NCBI RefSeq assembly: GCF_014931565.1
Contig: NZ_CP063353.1
Coordinates: forward strand, 434,001 to 498,000
DNA length: 64,000 nucleotides
Reading direction: 5' to 3'
From: Clostridium sp. 'deep sea'
Lineage (GTDB): Bacteria; Bacillota; UBA994; PWPR01
The position numbers and the translations under genes are program-made. Below, piece after piece: positions 35,311-44,637 of this stretch. Position 1 is the first letter of the stretch; each line of letters begins with the position of its first letter. The notes under the pieces are model-generated. The model saw nothing but the letters and a program-made list of their open reading frames with translations. It was not told the origin of the DNA and made no database searches.

Positions 35311-35640
35311 ATGAATATATATGATAAAGCTTATGAACTCGCTGATGCCATAAAGGATAGCGGAGAATGGAAAGAGATTCAAGCAGCAAAGGCTGTTCTT
35401 CAAAATGATAAAAATGCTGAAAAAATGTACATTGAATTCCGTACAAAACAAATGCAATTACAGCAAATGCAAATGGCTGGTCAGCAAATAAGCGATGAAG
35501 ATAAATCAACATTACAAAAACAATTTGAGATTATTTTAATGAATAATGATGTGAAAAAACTTATTGATGCTGAAAATAAATTTGGAGTTATTTTAGAAGA
35601 CGTTCAAAAAATCTTGTTTGAGGCTATGAGTGTACAGTAA
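35311..35640 (+). CDS. YlbF/YmcA family regulator
   Basis: This is a 109-aa, mostly helical protein of the YlbF family (Com_YlbF). In Bacillus, YlbF, YmcA and YaaT form a complex that stimulates RNase Y mRNA processing and affects sporulation and competence. The sequence shows two long amphipathic helices with a Gln/Met-rich linker (RTKQMQLQQMQMAG). AGGAGG precedes the ATG by 6-7 nt. It stands first in a cluster with ychF, nadE and yebC, and could be co-transcribed with them. Confidence 0.82.
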   Translation: MNIYDKAYELADAIKDSGEWKEIQAAKAVLQNDKNAEKMYIEFRTKQMQLQQMQMAGQQISDEDKSTLQKQFEIILMNNDVKKLIDAENKFGVILEDVQKILFEAMSVQ

Positions 35641-35695
35641 CTTATTGTCATAATCATAATAAATATTATAAGATAAACACTTAAGGAGGATTTAC

Positions 35696-36787
35696 ATGTT
35701 ATCATGCGGTATTGTTGGCTTACCTATGACAGGTAAAACAACAGTATATAATTTATTAACTAAAAATGAAGCTGAAACATCAGCTTTTTTTACTGGAAAA
35801 ACATCAACAAATATAGGAATAGCTCATATTCCAGATAAACGTTTAGAGTATTTATCGTCAATTTTTGAACCTAAGAACACTGTTTACGCAGAGTTACAAG
35901 TAGTAGATGTAGCTGGTTTAGTAAAGGGATCAAGCAGTGGTGCTGGAGTTGGCAATAGCTTTATTGAAGATATTAGGCAAACAGATGCTTTAATTCATGT
36001 AATTAGAGCCTTTAGTGATTCAGATATACCTCATTCAGATAACAGTATAAACCCAATGAGAGATGTAGAAACAATTGATATGGAATTGTTATTTGCTGAC
36101 TTGGAGTTTGTAGAGAAAAGAATTGAACGGATTTCTAAAGGAAAAAAAATAACAAATGAGCAAAAGAGCGAATTATTAGTACTAAAAAAACTTGCTGCTG
36201 AGCTTGAAGAAGGTAAACCCTATTATCAAATAGAATTAAATAAAGATGAAGTAGAGCTTATGCAAAACTACACTTTTTTAACAGACAAACCCATGATATT
36301 GGTTGTTAATGTAGATGAAGAGCAACTGCTAGAGGACAGCTATCCTGGTAAAAAAGAGTTAGAAAGTTTTGCAAAAGAACGCAATATGCCTTTAGTTGTT
36401 TTATCGGCCAAAATTGAGGTTGAGATATCTGCTTTAGATAAAGATGATCAAATTGAGTTTATGCAAGACCTAAATATATTAGAGTCGGGTGTTTTTACCC
36501 TAGCAAGAACTGTTTACGGATTATTAAACCTAATTAGTTTTTTTACCGTAGGTAAAGATGAGTGTAGAGCATGGACCATAACAAATGGTTTAAACGCTGC
36601 ACAAGCCGCAGGTAAAATCCATTCTGATTTAGAGAGAGGCTTTATTAGAGCAGAAACAGTTGCTTATCAAGATTTTGTAGATTGCGGCTCCATTGCTTTT
36701 GCAAAAGAGAAAGGTCTTTGGAGACTTGAGGGTCGTAACTATATTGTTAATGATGGAGATATTATTAGTGTAAGATTTAATGTATAG
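35696..36787 (+). CDS. ychF: Redox-responsive P-loop ATPase/GTPase YchF (Obg family)
   Basis: This is a 363-aa translation-associated P-loop NTPase. The G1 motif GLPMTGKTT is at 8-16 and G3 appears as VDVAGLVKGSSSGAG. The nucleotide-specificity region (VVNVDEE) is atypical for GTP, as usual in YchF, which prefers ATP. A coiled-coil hairpin lies around residue 140-180 and a TGS domain at the C-terminus (FFTVGKDECRAW). The ribosome binding site AAGGAGG precedes the ATG. nadE follows after 10 nt. Confidence 0.93.
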   Translation: MLSCGIVGLPMTGKTTVYNLLTKNEAETSAFFTGKTSTNIGIAHIPDKRLEYLSSIFEPKNTVYAELQVVDVAGLVKGSSSGAGVGNSFIEDIRQTDALIHVIRAFSDSDIPHSDNSINPMRDVETIDMELLFADLEFVEKRIERISKGKKITNEQKSELLVLKKLAAELEEGKPYYQIELNKDEVELMQNYTFLTDKPMILVVNVDEEQLLEDSYPGKKELESFAKERNMPLVVLSAKIEVEISALDKDDQIEFMQDLNILESGVFTLARTVYGLLNLISFFTVGKDECRAWTITNGLNAAQAAGKIHSDLERGFIRAETVAYQDFVDCGSIAFAKEKGLWRLEGRNYIVNDGDIISVRFNV

Positions 36788-36797
36788 GAGATAAAAA

Positions 36798-37526
36798 ATG
36801 AAAAAGAGCATAGATTACATTGTAAACTGGCTAAAAAAGCATAATGATAATGCTAAAACAAATGGTTTTGTATTAGGCTTAAGTGGGGGGATAGATTCCG
36901 CTGTAGTTGCAGGTTTATGTAAACTAGCTTGCCCCAATACATTAGGAATAATATTACCATGTAATTCTAGTGAGCAAGATGAAAAGGATGCAAAGCTTGT
37001 TGCAGAAGCACTAAATTTAGATATAATGACGTTTGACTTAAGTAAGCATTTTAATAATTTAACTAAAGACTTAGAGGCTAGCCTAACTAGTGAGGCTAAA
37101 AGGATGGCACTAGCTAATATAAAACCTCGTTTAAGAATGACTACTTTGTATTTTTATGCTAACATGCAAAACCGTTTAGTAATTGGTACAGGTAATAGAG
37201 ACGAAAGATATGTTGGCTATTTTACTAAATGGGGAGATGGGGGAGCAGATTTAATGCCTATTGCTCATTTATCTAAAGAAGAGGTTTGGCAGATGGCTAG
37301 AGACTTAAATATACCTAATGCTGTTATTGAGAAACCACCTTCAGCTGGTCTTTGGCAAAACCAAACAGATGAACAAGAAATGGGTTTCTCGTATAAGATT
37401 TTAGAGCATTATTTACAGGGTAAAGATGTACCTCAAGATTCAAAAAAGAGGATAGAACACTTACATAAAGTAAGTAGACATAAAGTTAACCTACCACCAA
37501 TTATTGAAGTAGAGGAGCAAAAATAA
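36798..37526 (+). CDS. nadE: NH3-dependent NAD+ synthetase
   Basis: It amidates nicotinic acid adenine dinucleotide to NAD+ with ammonia and ATP, the last step of NAD synthesis. The 242-aa protein has the PP-loop SGGIDSA (29-35) and the NRDERYVGYFTKWGDGGAD substrate segment. No glutaminase domain is attached, so free ammonia is used. It starts 10 nt after ychF. Its TAA overlaps the yebC start (TAATG), so it is translationally coupled. Confidence 0.94.
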   Translation: MKKSIDYIVNWLKKHNDNAKTNGFVLGLSGGIDSAVVAGLCKLACPNTLGIILPCNSSEQDEKDAKLVAEALNLDIMTFDLSKHFNNLTKDLEASLTSEAKRMALANIKPRLRMTTLYFYANMQNRLVIGTGNRDERYVGYFTKWGDGGADLMPIAHLSKEEVWQMARDLNIPNAVIEKPPSAGLWQNQTDEQEMGFSYKILEHYLQGKDVPQDSKKRIEHLHKVSRHKVNLPPIIEVEEQK

Positions 37527-38251
37527 TGGCAGGTCATTCAAAGTGGGCAAATAGAAAACATAGAAAAGCAAGGCAAGATTCTAAAAGAGCAAAAATCTTT
37601 ACAAAAATCAGTAAAGAGATATTTATTGCAACTAGGTCGGGTGGTTCTGATTCAGAAACTAATGTACGATTACGTATGGCTTTAGATTTGGCCAGACAAA
37701 ATAATATGCCTAAAGACAATATTAAAAGGGCTGTTGATAAAGGTTTAGGAAACGATGATGGTACAATTTATGAAGAATTCACCTACGAAGGTTATGGACC
37801 TGGTGGAGTAGCAGTTTTAGTGGAAATAGCAACAGATAATCGTAATAGAACAGCCGCTGATGTTCGTTATTACTTTAGTAAGTATGGTGGAAGTTTAGGA
37901 CAAAATGGTTGTGTTGCTTGGATGTTTAATCGCAAAGGTGTAATTAGAATAGACCGTGAAAAACAGCCATTAGAAGAAGATTACTTACTAGAGCAAGTTT
38001 TAGAGGCTGGTGGAGATGATTTAATTACTGCTGATGATGAATTTATAATATATACATCACCAGAAGACTATGTGAGTGTTGTTGATAAGCTTGCTAATAA
38101 TAATATAGTAGGGGATGAATCTGGAGTTGAATTTGTGCCAGAGAATTTTACCGAATTAGCCGAACAGCATATAGAAAACTTTGAGACTTTAATTGATTTG
38201 CTTGAAGACCATGATGATGTCCAAAAAGTGTATTTTAATGCAGAATTTTAA
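37526..38251 (+). CDS. YebC/PmpR/TACO1 family protein
   Basis: This 241-aa protein begins with the family signature MAGHSKWANRKHRK, followed by the KRAKIFTKI basic patch and the GYGPGGVAV motif. Members bind DNA or, in recent work, relieve ribosome stalling at certain motifs; the role here is open between these. The start overlaps the nadE stop by one base. Confidence 0.93.
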   Translation: MAGHSKWANRKHRKARQDSKRAKIFTKISKEIFIATRSGGSDSETNVRLRMALDLARQNNMPKDNIKRAVDKGLGNDDGTIYEEFTYEGYGPGGVAVLVEIATDNRNRTAADVRYYFSKYGGSLGQNGCVAWMFNRKGVIRIDREKQPLEEDYLLEQVLEAGGDDLITADDEFIIYTSPEDYVSVVDKLANNNIVGDESGVEFVPENFTELAEQHIENFETLIDLLEDHDDVQKVYFNAEF

Positions 38252-38336
38252 ATATACTCTTTAAGAATAAAGGGTATAAAGATAGTAGTTTAGGTCATAC
38301 TGCTAATGAATTCTTTATGAAAGGATTTTGGGCAGT

Positions 38337-38933
38337 ATGAAAAAAGATAAAACTCTTCAGGTATTTAAAGGCATTATATTTATTTGTTTTTTTGTGATGA
38401 TGGCAACCTTTATATTTTTTACGAACTATAGAGCAAGTTTTGATACTCCAGATAGATTCTTTAGTGAAAGAAGTGATGGAGATAAACAAATAAAGTCTTC
38501 TGAGTTAATAGAAGAAGAAAAAATAATGTCCCATACAAAAGTATATTATCATGAGGTTTATGATATCTGTGGTCATGAAATAACGTATGAAAGACCACAA
38601 GGTAACAATGGGCTTATAGCATTCACAAAAGCTCAACTTGAAGCATTATTTCCTGTATATGTTGTAGAGGAATTTTCAAGTGATAAAGTTATACTTAAAT
38701 ACTTTAAAAAGGGAAGATGTAATGATTGTAATAACTTTGTTTTTTTTGGCATAAAAGATGGCTATGTGGCAATTTATTACGGAAAAGCACGTGAAAATGC
38801 TGAAGTAAAACAAATGACTGATATAAAAGTAGATACCCTAACACAAGAGGTCCAAAATAGTTTAGCAAAAGGTATTACAATTTCTAATTCTAATGTAGAA
38901 ATAAATACAATTCTTGAAGGACTTAATAGTTAA
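38337..38933 (+). CDS. BofC C-terminal-domain membrane protein
   Basis: A 198-aa protein with one N-terminal transmembrane segment (about residues 11-30) and an outer domain. The last 55 residues (IYYGKARENAEVKQMTDI, then LAKGITI and ILEGLNS) match the BofC C-terminal domain, known from a forespore-secreted regulator of SpoIVB and sigma-K checkpoint control. The middle holds CGH and CNDC, a possible metal or disulfide site. The ATG at 38337 is 11 nt from AAGGA; a TTG at 38328 is too close. A sporulation-related envelope role is inferred. Confidence 0.72.
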   Translation: MKKDKTLQVFKGIIFICFFVMMATFIFFTNYRASFDTPDRFFSERSDGDKQIKSSELIEEEKIMSHTKVYYHEVYDICGHEITYERPQGNNGLIAFTKAQLEALFPVYVVEEFSSDKVILKYFKKGRCNDCNNFVFFGIKDGYVAIYYGKARENAEVKQMTDIKVDTLTQEVQNSLAKGITISNSNVEINTILEGLNS

Positions 38934-38972
38934 AAACAAACAGTTTGCAATTTTGCGAACTGTTTGTTTTAA
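38933..38972 (+). terminator. Rho-independent terminator of the BofC-like gene
   Basis: A 16-bp stem (38933-38948 with 38955-38970, one mismatch) starts at the stop codon and ends in GTTTGTTTT. Confidence 0.8.
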
Positions 38973-39245
38973 CGTAGTATGCTTTCTAAGTACGATTTCG
39001 CGTTGTAGGATATTGTTATGCACTCACTTTGTTCGTGTAGTGACTAACGCGGGAAGCAGATTTATTTAAAGTTTATAGTGTGAATTGTAATTTTTATTGA
39101 GCAATTTCCTCTTTCAATCAGTTACTTATGAATAATTATTATCTAACCGTTAATTTATTTGCTTTTATTACTAAGTTGGCTCTTAATATTAATTGTAAGA
39201 GTAGCTAGATTGCATGGCTATTTTATTAAAATTATTCTAAAATTA
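38971..39245. other. Intergenic with GC-richer stem-loop element
   Basis: Within an AT-rich 300-base gap, bases 38999-39051 form an island. The outer arms CGCGTT (38999-39004) and AACGCG (39046-39051) enclose CACT (39021-39024) and AGTG (39039-39042). No ORF is supported. The composition recalls the other GC-richer island at 1480-1615 and suggests a palindromic interspersed repeat. Confidence 0.45.
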
Positions 39246-39274
39246 TCGACAAATTTCGCTAAAAATCTTATAAT
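39246..39274 (+). promoter_or_regulatory. Sigma-A-type promoter of the pilB-like gene
   Basis: TCGACA (39246-39251, one mismatch to TTGACA) and TATAAT (39269-39274) are exactly 17 bp apart, 34 bp before the ATG at 39308. Confidence 0.65.
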
Positions 39275-39307
39275 TATATAAATAGTTAGTTTTAAGAGGG
39301 TGAAAAT

Positions 39308-40990
39308 ATGAACCGTCAGGTTCGTTTAGGTGATTTATTATTAGATAGAGGTCTTATTTCAAAAGAGCAATTACAAGATGCTTTATCAAAACAGCATCAA
39401 TTAAACTTAAGGGTTGGAGAGACTTTAATTGAGTGCGGTTATGTTACCGAGGAGGATATAGCTTTAACACTGAGTGATCAGTTTAAGATACCTTTTGAAC
39501 AAGTTGCAAATTTATCCTTTGAACCAGAGGCCGTTAACATGGTTAATCAAGCCCTAGTCGAAAGACATAAATTTGTTCCTGTTTCGGTTAATGATAATGA
39601 AATAACCTTGGCAACAGCTGATCCTACTGATGTGTTAGCATTAGATGATATTAAGTTTGCTACAAAAAGGAATATAAAGCTTATTATTGTAACAAAAAGA
39701 GATATAGAACGTGCTATAGAATGGCTTTATTTAACTCCAGAAGGATTTAATAATAATAGTCTTAATATATCTGATTTTGTGGATATCTCAGATGATGATG
39801 CTCCTTTAATACGTATGGTGAATGCTATTATTCAGCAGTCTGTAGAGGATAGTGCAAGTGATATTCATATTGAACCAAGCGATTATCTTTTGATAATAAG
39901 ATATAGAATTGATGGTTTACTTCAAATGCTTAGAGAAATGAGTATGGACTTACATAATTCTATTGTTGCTAGAATTAAGATTATGGCTAATTTAGATATT
40001 TCAGAACGCAGATTACCCCAAGATGGAGCGTTTAGACAATTTATTGGTGGTAGAGAAATTGATTTTCGTGTTTCAACTATTCCCACTATTCGTGGTGAAA
40101 AAATAGTAATAAGAATTCATGATAATACTCAAAACAGATATAAAGTAGATAACATAGGAATGCAGTTAACAACTCTTAAAAAACTACAAAACTTACTCTC
40201 CTTGCCTTACGGAATGATTTTAGTAACAGGTCCAACTGGTAGTGGAAAAACTACCTCTTTATATAGCTGTTTAGATGTCTTAAATAGCCCCCATAAAAAT
40301 ATTATATCTATAGAAGACCCTACTGAATACCGCCTTAATGGTATTAATCAAATTTCTATTAATAAAAAAATTGGCTTAACCTATTCAACAGTTTTAAGGT
40401 CAATTTTAAGACAAGATCCCAACATAATAATGGTAGGTGAGATAAGAGATAAAGAGACAGCGGAGGTATCAATAAGGGCAGCATTAACAGGTCACTTAGT
40501 ATTGAGTACTATTCACACTAATGATGCAGCAAGTACACTTACCAGACTAATGGATATGGGAGTTGCTGAGTTTTTAATTGCTTCTTCTATAGCAGGTATT
40601 GTAGCTCAGAGATTAGTAAGAAGAGTATGTTCTCGGTGCAGAAAAGAATACTTTATAAATAAAAATGATAGCTTGTGGTCAACCCTTAATATAGATAACT
40701 ATATCCAAAATAAATCAGAGATATTATTGTTTAAAGCTGGAGATGGCTGCTCACATTGCCATAACACTGGTTATCGAGGACGAATTGGCATATTTGAATT
40801 GTTAATAATAAATGAGACAATTGCTAAAATGGTTATGGATCATCAGCCAGCAAGTGTAATAAAAGATTATGCGGTCAGTAATTTAGCTATGCAAACACTA
40901 AGAGACGATGCTATTATTAAGGTATTATCTGGCATAACCACCGTAGAAGAACTAATGGGTGTTTCTTATTTTAAAGATTTTATGAGTTAA
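39308..40990 (+). CDS. Type IV pilus/type II secretion assembly ATPase (PilB/GspE family)
   Basis: This is a 560-aa hexameric secretion ATPase that drives pilin or pseudopilin polymerisation. The N-terminal MshEN-type region (RLGDLLLDRGLISKEQL) may bind c-di-GMP. The ATPase domain has Walker A GPTGSGKTT (308-316), the Asp box IEDPTEY, Walker B IIMVGEIRD and the His box STIHTNDA. The zinc motif CSRC...CSHC near the C-terminus marks the PilB/GspE subclass. GAGGGTG precedes the ATG. The platform protein gene follows, but pilins, PilT, prepilin peptidase and PilMNO are absent here. Confidence 0.93.
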   Translation: MNRQVRLGDLLLDRGLISKEQLQDALSKQHQLNLRVGETLIECGYVTEEDIALTLSDQFKIPFEQVANLSFEPEAVNMVNQALVERHKFVPVSVNDNEITLATADPTDVLALDDIKFATKRNIKLIIVTKRDIERAIEWLYLTPEGFNNNSLNISDFVDISDDDAPLIRMVNAIIQQSVEDSASDIHIEPSDYLLIIRYRIDGLLQMLREMSMDLHNSIVARIKIMANLDISERRLPQDGAFRQFIGGREIDFRVSTIPTIRGEKIVIRIHDNTQNRYKVDNIGMQLTTLKKLQNLLSLPYGMILVTGPTGSGKTTSLYSCLDVLNSPHKNIISIEDPTEYRLNGINQISINKKIGLTYSTVLRSILRQDPNIIMVGEIRDKETAEVSIRAALTGHLVLSTIHTNDAASTLTRLMDMGVAEFLIASSIAGIVAQRLVRRVCSRCRKEYFINKNDSLWSTLNIDNYIQNKSEILLFKAGDGCSHCHNTGYRGRIGIFELLIINETIAKMVMDHQPASVIKDYAVSNLAMQTLRDDAIIKVLSGITTVEELMGVSYFKDFMS

Positions 40991-41037
40991 ATGTAATAAT
41001 TATGAAAGTAAGTTAAACAGTTAGAGGATGAGATATA

Positions 41038-42255
41038 ATGCCAACCTTTAGATATAGAGCAAGAAATAACCTAGGAGATGTTGATAAGGGTATTGTTAAA
41101 GCCACTGATTCCAAAACAGCTTTAATATTATTAAGAGAAAAAGGACTCTTTGTTACAAAGATAAAACAAACAAAAAGAAATACTTTGCCTAGTTTAAAAA
41201 CAGATATAGTAATAGGTAAGCCAGTTAGTGCTCGTGAAATAGCAATATGGGCAAATCAGTTTTCAGCAATGTATTCAGCAGGTATTCCCATATCATATAT
41301 AGTTTTAACTCTATCACAACAAACAGCAAATAAACCATTTAAAAAAGTACAAATGAAAGTACTAGATGAAATTAACCAAGGAGTAAAAATAGCAGATGCA
41401 ATGCAAAAGTATCCTAAGTATTTTCCTGAATTAATGGTTAATATGTTTAGGGTTGGTGAAGAGGCTGGAGTAATGGAGCAAGCCCTTGAGCAAATTGTGC
41501 ATTTTTATTCACAAGAGTATCAGTTGCATCAAAAATTACGTACAGCAATGTATTATCCAATTATAGTTTTAAGTATGGCAATAGCTGTTATATGGCTCTT
41601 AATGACTCGTATGGTACCAGCATTTATAACTGCCTATGATGCTGTGGATGGTGAGTTACCCAAAGTTACTCAAACCTTAATAAAAGTAAGCGATTTTATG
41701 ATAAATAATTCTCTTTTAATAATTTTGTCACTAGTAACAACAGTAGCAGTAATTATTTTTTGGAGTAAACGCAAGTCGGGTAAAAGATTTTTTGATAAAC
41801 TAAAACTAAAATTACCTGTATTTGGTCAAGTAACTAAGCTAAGTAGTTTAGCACGATTTTGCAGAGTTTTTTCTACCTTACAACACCATGGTTTTGATGT
41901 TATCTCTGCGTTAACTTTAGTAGAACGTAGTATTAATAATTCAATTCTTGGGGAGGTTATTCACAAGGCAAGACAAAATGCTAGTAGAGGGCAAAGAATA
42001 ACACTTGCTTTTGCTGAGAGTAAGTATTACCCACCATTAATAGTAAATATGTTAAGAATAGGAGAGGAATCAGGCTCTATAGATGAAATGTTAGCCAAGG
42101 CAGCAGATATGTATGAAGCCGATGTAAAAAACATGAGTGAGCGTTTAACGAAAATGTTAGAGCCATTTATAAGTTTAATTCTAGCTTTTTTAGTTGGTGG
42201 CATATTGATAGCAATTATTGTACCAATGTTTAATATGTATAATATGGTGGGCTAG
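41038..42255 (+). CDS. Type IV pilus/type II secretion inner-membrane platform protein (PilC/GspF)
   Basis: This is a 405-aa polytopic protein with two tandem T2SSF domains (residues about 70-190 and 270-395) and three transmembrane segments at about 170-195, 222-245 and 375-400. It forms the platform on which the PilB-like ATPase acts. Motifs include FSAMYSAGIPIS and FRVGEEAGVMEQ in copy 1, mirrored by FSTLQHHGFDVI and LRIGEESGSIDEM in copy 2. The ATG lies 47 nt after the ATPase gene. No further pilus gene follows. Confidence 0.93.
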   Translation: MPTFRYRARNNLGDVDKGIVKATDSKTALILLREKGLFVTKIKQTKRNTLPSLKTDIVIGKPVSAREIAIWANQFSAMYSAGIPISYIVLTLSQQTANKPFKKVQMKVLDEINQGVKIADAMQKYPKYFPELMVNMFRVGEEAGVMEQALEQIVHFYSQEYQLHQKLRTAMYYPIIVLSMAIAVIWLLMTRMVPAFITAYDAVDGELPKVTQTLIKVSDFMINNSLLIILSLVTTVAVIIFWSKRKSGKRFFDKLKLKLPVFGQVTKLSSLARFCRVFSTLQHHGFDVISALTLVERSINNSILGEVIHKARQNASRGQRITLAFAESKYYPPLIVNMLRIGEESGSIDEMLAKAADMYEADVKNMSERLTKMLEPFISLILAFLVGGILIAIIVPMFNMYNMVG

Positions 42256-42735
42256 GTTTAAACCTTAAAAAAGATAGCTTTATACAAAGAGATTATTACC
42301 TTATTATTAAATTAAATTAATTATAGGAACAAGAATGTATAAGTACAAGTCTAATAATAAGTATTTATATAAACTAGATGTACTTGAATACTAATTAATA
42401 ATAAACTATCAATTAGTAATTAACAAAAGATGGAAAGGATTATTGGCTAGATATCTTGTATTATAGTAAAGATAAACTTTAAGCTAGGGGTTAATAAAAC
42501 ATTTTAGTTGATTGTAAGACTTTAGTCACATTTTATTAATCAAATCTTAATCTTTATGCTTTATAATTCATATAAATGATAAGAATCAATATTAAAAAAC
42601 TCTTTACAAGTTTAATAATTTAACTATAATAGTTGTAGGTAATTAGTTGAATAATAATATAGTTATTTATCAAACATATACAGTAGAAAGAGAAAGATGT
42701 TTGTTTTGGCTACTAAAATTGATGGGGAATAATAG
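42256..42735. other. 480-bp AT-rich gap, no gene seen
   Basis: There are stops in all frames and no supported ORF. Only a 19-codon ORF at about 42336 with a fair ribosome binding site stands out, too short to call. A TATAAT-like element occurs near 42562-42567. There is no clear terminator for the pilC-like gene. A decayed downstream pilus gene cannot be shown. Confidence 0.4.
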
Positions 42736-43509
42736 ATGGAAAACATAATTAAAAGCAGAAAGTACCTCTGGTATAAGTATAAACACTTATTTTATATGAG
42801 CTATTATATTTTACTAGGTGTGTTATATTCACTATTTAATGGCATTGTTACAGAAAGAACATTTATGTACTTTCCAATGCTTGATGATATAATACCTTTT
42901 GTTAAAGAAATGGTTATACCATATATAATTTGGTATGCTTATATAGTTATACCATTAGTAATATTTGCTTTTACAGATATTGAATCATATACCAAACTAT
43001 GTTTATTTTTATTTGTTGGCATGACTATTTGTTTCATTATTTTTGCCGTGTTTCCTAATGGACAGAATTTAAGACCAGAGATAACTGGAAATGATATATA
43101 CTCTCGTATCATTAAAGGAATATATGAAGCAGACAAACCTATTAACTCAGCACCTAGTATGCATACCTTAAATGCAATGGCTATTCATTTTGTATTACGT
43201 AAAAGTAAGAAATTTAAGGATAACAAGTATATAAAAACAATATCGTTTATTTTAATGATTTTAATAATTGCTTCAACAGTAATGATAAAACAACATTCTA
43301 TCATAGACGTATTTGCTGGAATCGTTTTAGGCGTAATTTTAAATGCTTTTTTATACAGTGAAAAGGTAAGTCAATACGTAAAGCAAATTACAGCCACAGC
43401 TACACAGCTTTTTGAAAAGCAACCAAATGTGTTCAGAGATTTAGGTGTATTCTTTAACTATATAAAGGGTGAACCACATCAAGTGGTTACAGAAATGAAC
43501 TTTGATTAA
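42736..43509 (+). CDS. PAP2-family membrane phosphatase
   Basis: This is a 257-aa integral membrane protein with about six helices. The PAP2 catalytic motifs are partly visible: APSMHTLNAM (motif C2, PSxH) and, 45 residues on, IKQHSIIDVFAG (motif C3, HxxxD). The PSMH form and helix layout resemble the PAP2_3/inositol-phosphorylceramide-synthase-like subgroup rather than classic PSGH enzymes. It probably dephosphorylates or transfers lipid phosphates. The gene is monocistronic, with a strong terminator. Confidence 0.78.
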   Translation: MENIIKSRKYLWYKYKHLFYMSYYILLGVLYSLFNGIVTERTFMYFPMLDDIIPFVKEMVIPYIIWYAYIVIPLVIFAFTDIESYTKLCLFLFVGMTICFIIFAVFPNGQNLRPEITGNDIYSRIIKGIYEADKPINSAPSMHTLNAMAIHFVLRKSKKFKDNKYIKTISFILMILIIASTVMIKQHSIIDVFAGIVLGVILNAFLYSEKVSQYVKQITATATQLFEKQPNVFRDLGVFFNYIKGEPHQVVTEMNFD

Positions 43510-43565
43510 TAAAATTTTAAGATTAGTGAGATTTAAGCAAAGTATAACCTTAAATTTAATGTACT

Positions 43566-43600
43566 AAAAAAGGAATTGTAAAAACAATTCCTTTTTTTGC
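43566..43600. terminator. Bidirectional terminator
   Basis: AAAAAAGGAATTGT (43566-43579) pairs perfectly with ACAATTCCTTTTTT (43584-43597). It stops the PAP2 gene and possibly the convergent hydrolase transcript. Confidence 0.85.
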
Positions 43601-43639
43601 TTATTAATAAAACAAAATTTTAAATTATGGTATAGTTAA

Positions 43640-44581
43640 TTACTTTAGTAAGTAATCCGCCATAAAATCATAGGCCTTTTGCCTAGCTTTACAGGCATCA
43701 ATGGTATCTATTCTATCAAATTGATGTCCACCAGGAGCATTATCATAGATTTCATATTTAAAATCTTTTCCTTCAGCCTTTAAAGATTTAATTAAGTGTT
43801 CAACCTCTAAAACATTTACATCTTCATCACTAGTTGTTGTTTGTATTAATAACGGAGTTTCTAATTTATGAGCATTCCATGCAGGTGATCTGCGACGATA
43901 CTCCCAAGGGTCATCAACAGCAGACCTTCCTATATGGTAACTTGCAGAATATAATTTATGATAGTTTTCACCTTTATATCCCATTCTGGCAACAAGGTCG
44001 CTTACAGGCACACCCGCATAGGCAACTTTATAGTCATTTGGGTGATTAAAGATATTAAAGAGGGTATGAAGACCACCATGACTCCAGCCCATGATACCTA
44101 CTCGTTCACTATCTATAAAATCAAATTTTTCTACTGCCCAGTTTCTAGCCGCATAGGTATCTTCTGTTTCTAGTCCACCATAATCTATTAAAGAATAGTA
44201 CTGTTCACCATAGCCGGTGCTACCACGATATTCGGGTGCAACAACAACATATCCTTGGTCAAGTAACTCTTCAATAATGTGGTATTGACTAGTAGATAAA
44301 TTGGCATGTACACCACCATGTACAAACACCATTAAAGGGTACTTTTTACCTTCAATTAATTCTTTAGGAACAAAAGTATATGTCCATAATACAAACGGAT
44401 TTCCTTTATTTTGGGCTGATTGAGCCGTTGTATTTGCAGGTGTAGGACCAATTATTCTCCATTTATCTATTTTTGCTTTATGTCCTAAGAATTGGTGCCA
44501 TAGAACATCATCCATAGTTTTGGCCAGTGCTTGAAATGCGAAAGCATTTTTTTCTCGCATTTTTTGAATCATTTCATCCAT
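43640..44581 (-). CDS. S9-type alpha/beta hydrolase (prolyl oligopeptidase family)
   Basis: This 313-aa serine hydrolase has the nucleophile in GWSHGG (Ser167) and an oxyanion segment FVHGG (87-91). The acid is likely Asp252 or Asp254 in TTTSDED, and His286 lies in PGGHQFD. It corresponds to the catalytic domain of S9C-type peptidases without the propeller, so it may be a peptidase or esterase. GGAGG precedes the ATG. It lies 56 nt after pyrE on the same strand and could be transcribed with the pyr operon, though its function is unrelated. Confidence 0.85.
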   Translation of the reverse strand: MDEMIQKMREKNAFAFQALAKTMDDVLWHQFLGHKAKIDKWRIIGPTPANTTAQSAQNKGNPFVLWTYTFVPKELIEGKKYPLMVFVHGGVHANLSTSQYHIIEELLDQGYVVVAPEYRGSTGYGEQYYSLIDYGGLETEDTYAARNWAVEKFDFIDSERVGIMGWSHGGLHTLFNIFNHPNDYKVAYAGVPVSDLVARMGYKGENYHKLYSASYHIGRSAVDDPWEYRRRSPAWNAHKLETPLLIQTTTSDEDVNVLEVEHLIKSLKAEGKDFKYEIYDNAPGGHQFDRIDTIDACKARQKAYDFMADYLLK

Positions 44582-44637
44582 TTAAATAACCTCCAGTCCT
44601 ACAAGAGAGATTCGATTACCCATAGGGTAATTCCTGC

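Noticed and set aside
42336-42395. 19-codon ORF with a fair ribosome binding site in the gap after pilC
   Set aside because: It is too short and has no recognisable content; chance is likely in such AT-rich DNA.
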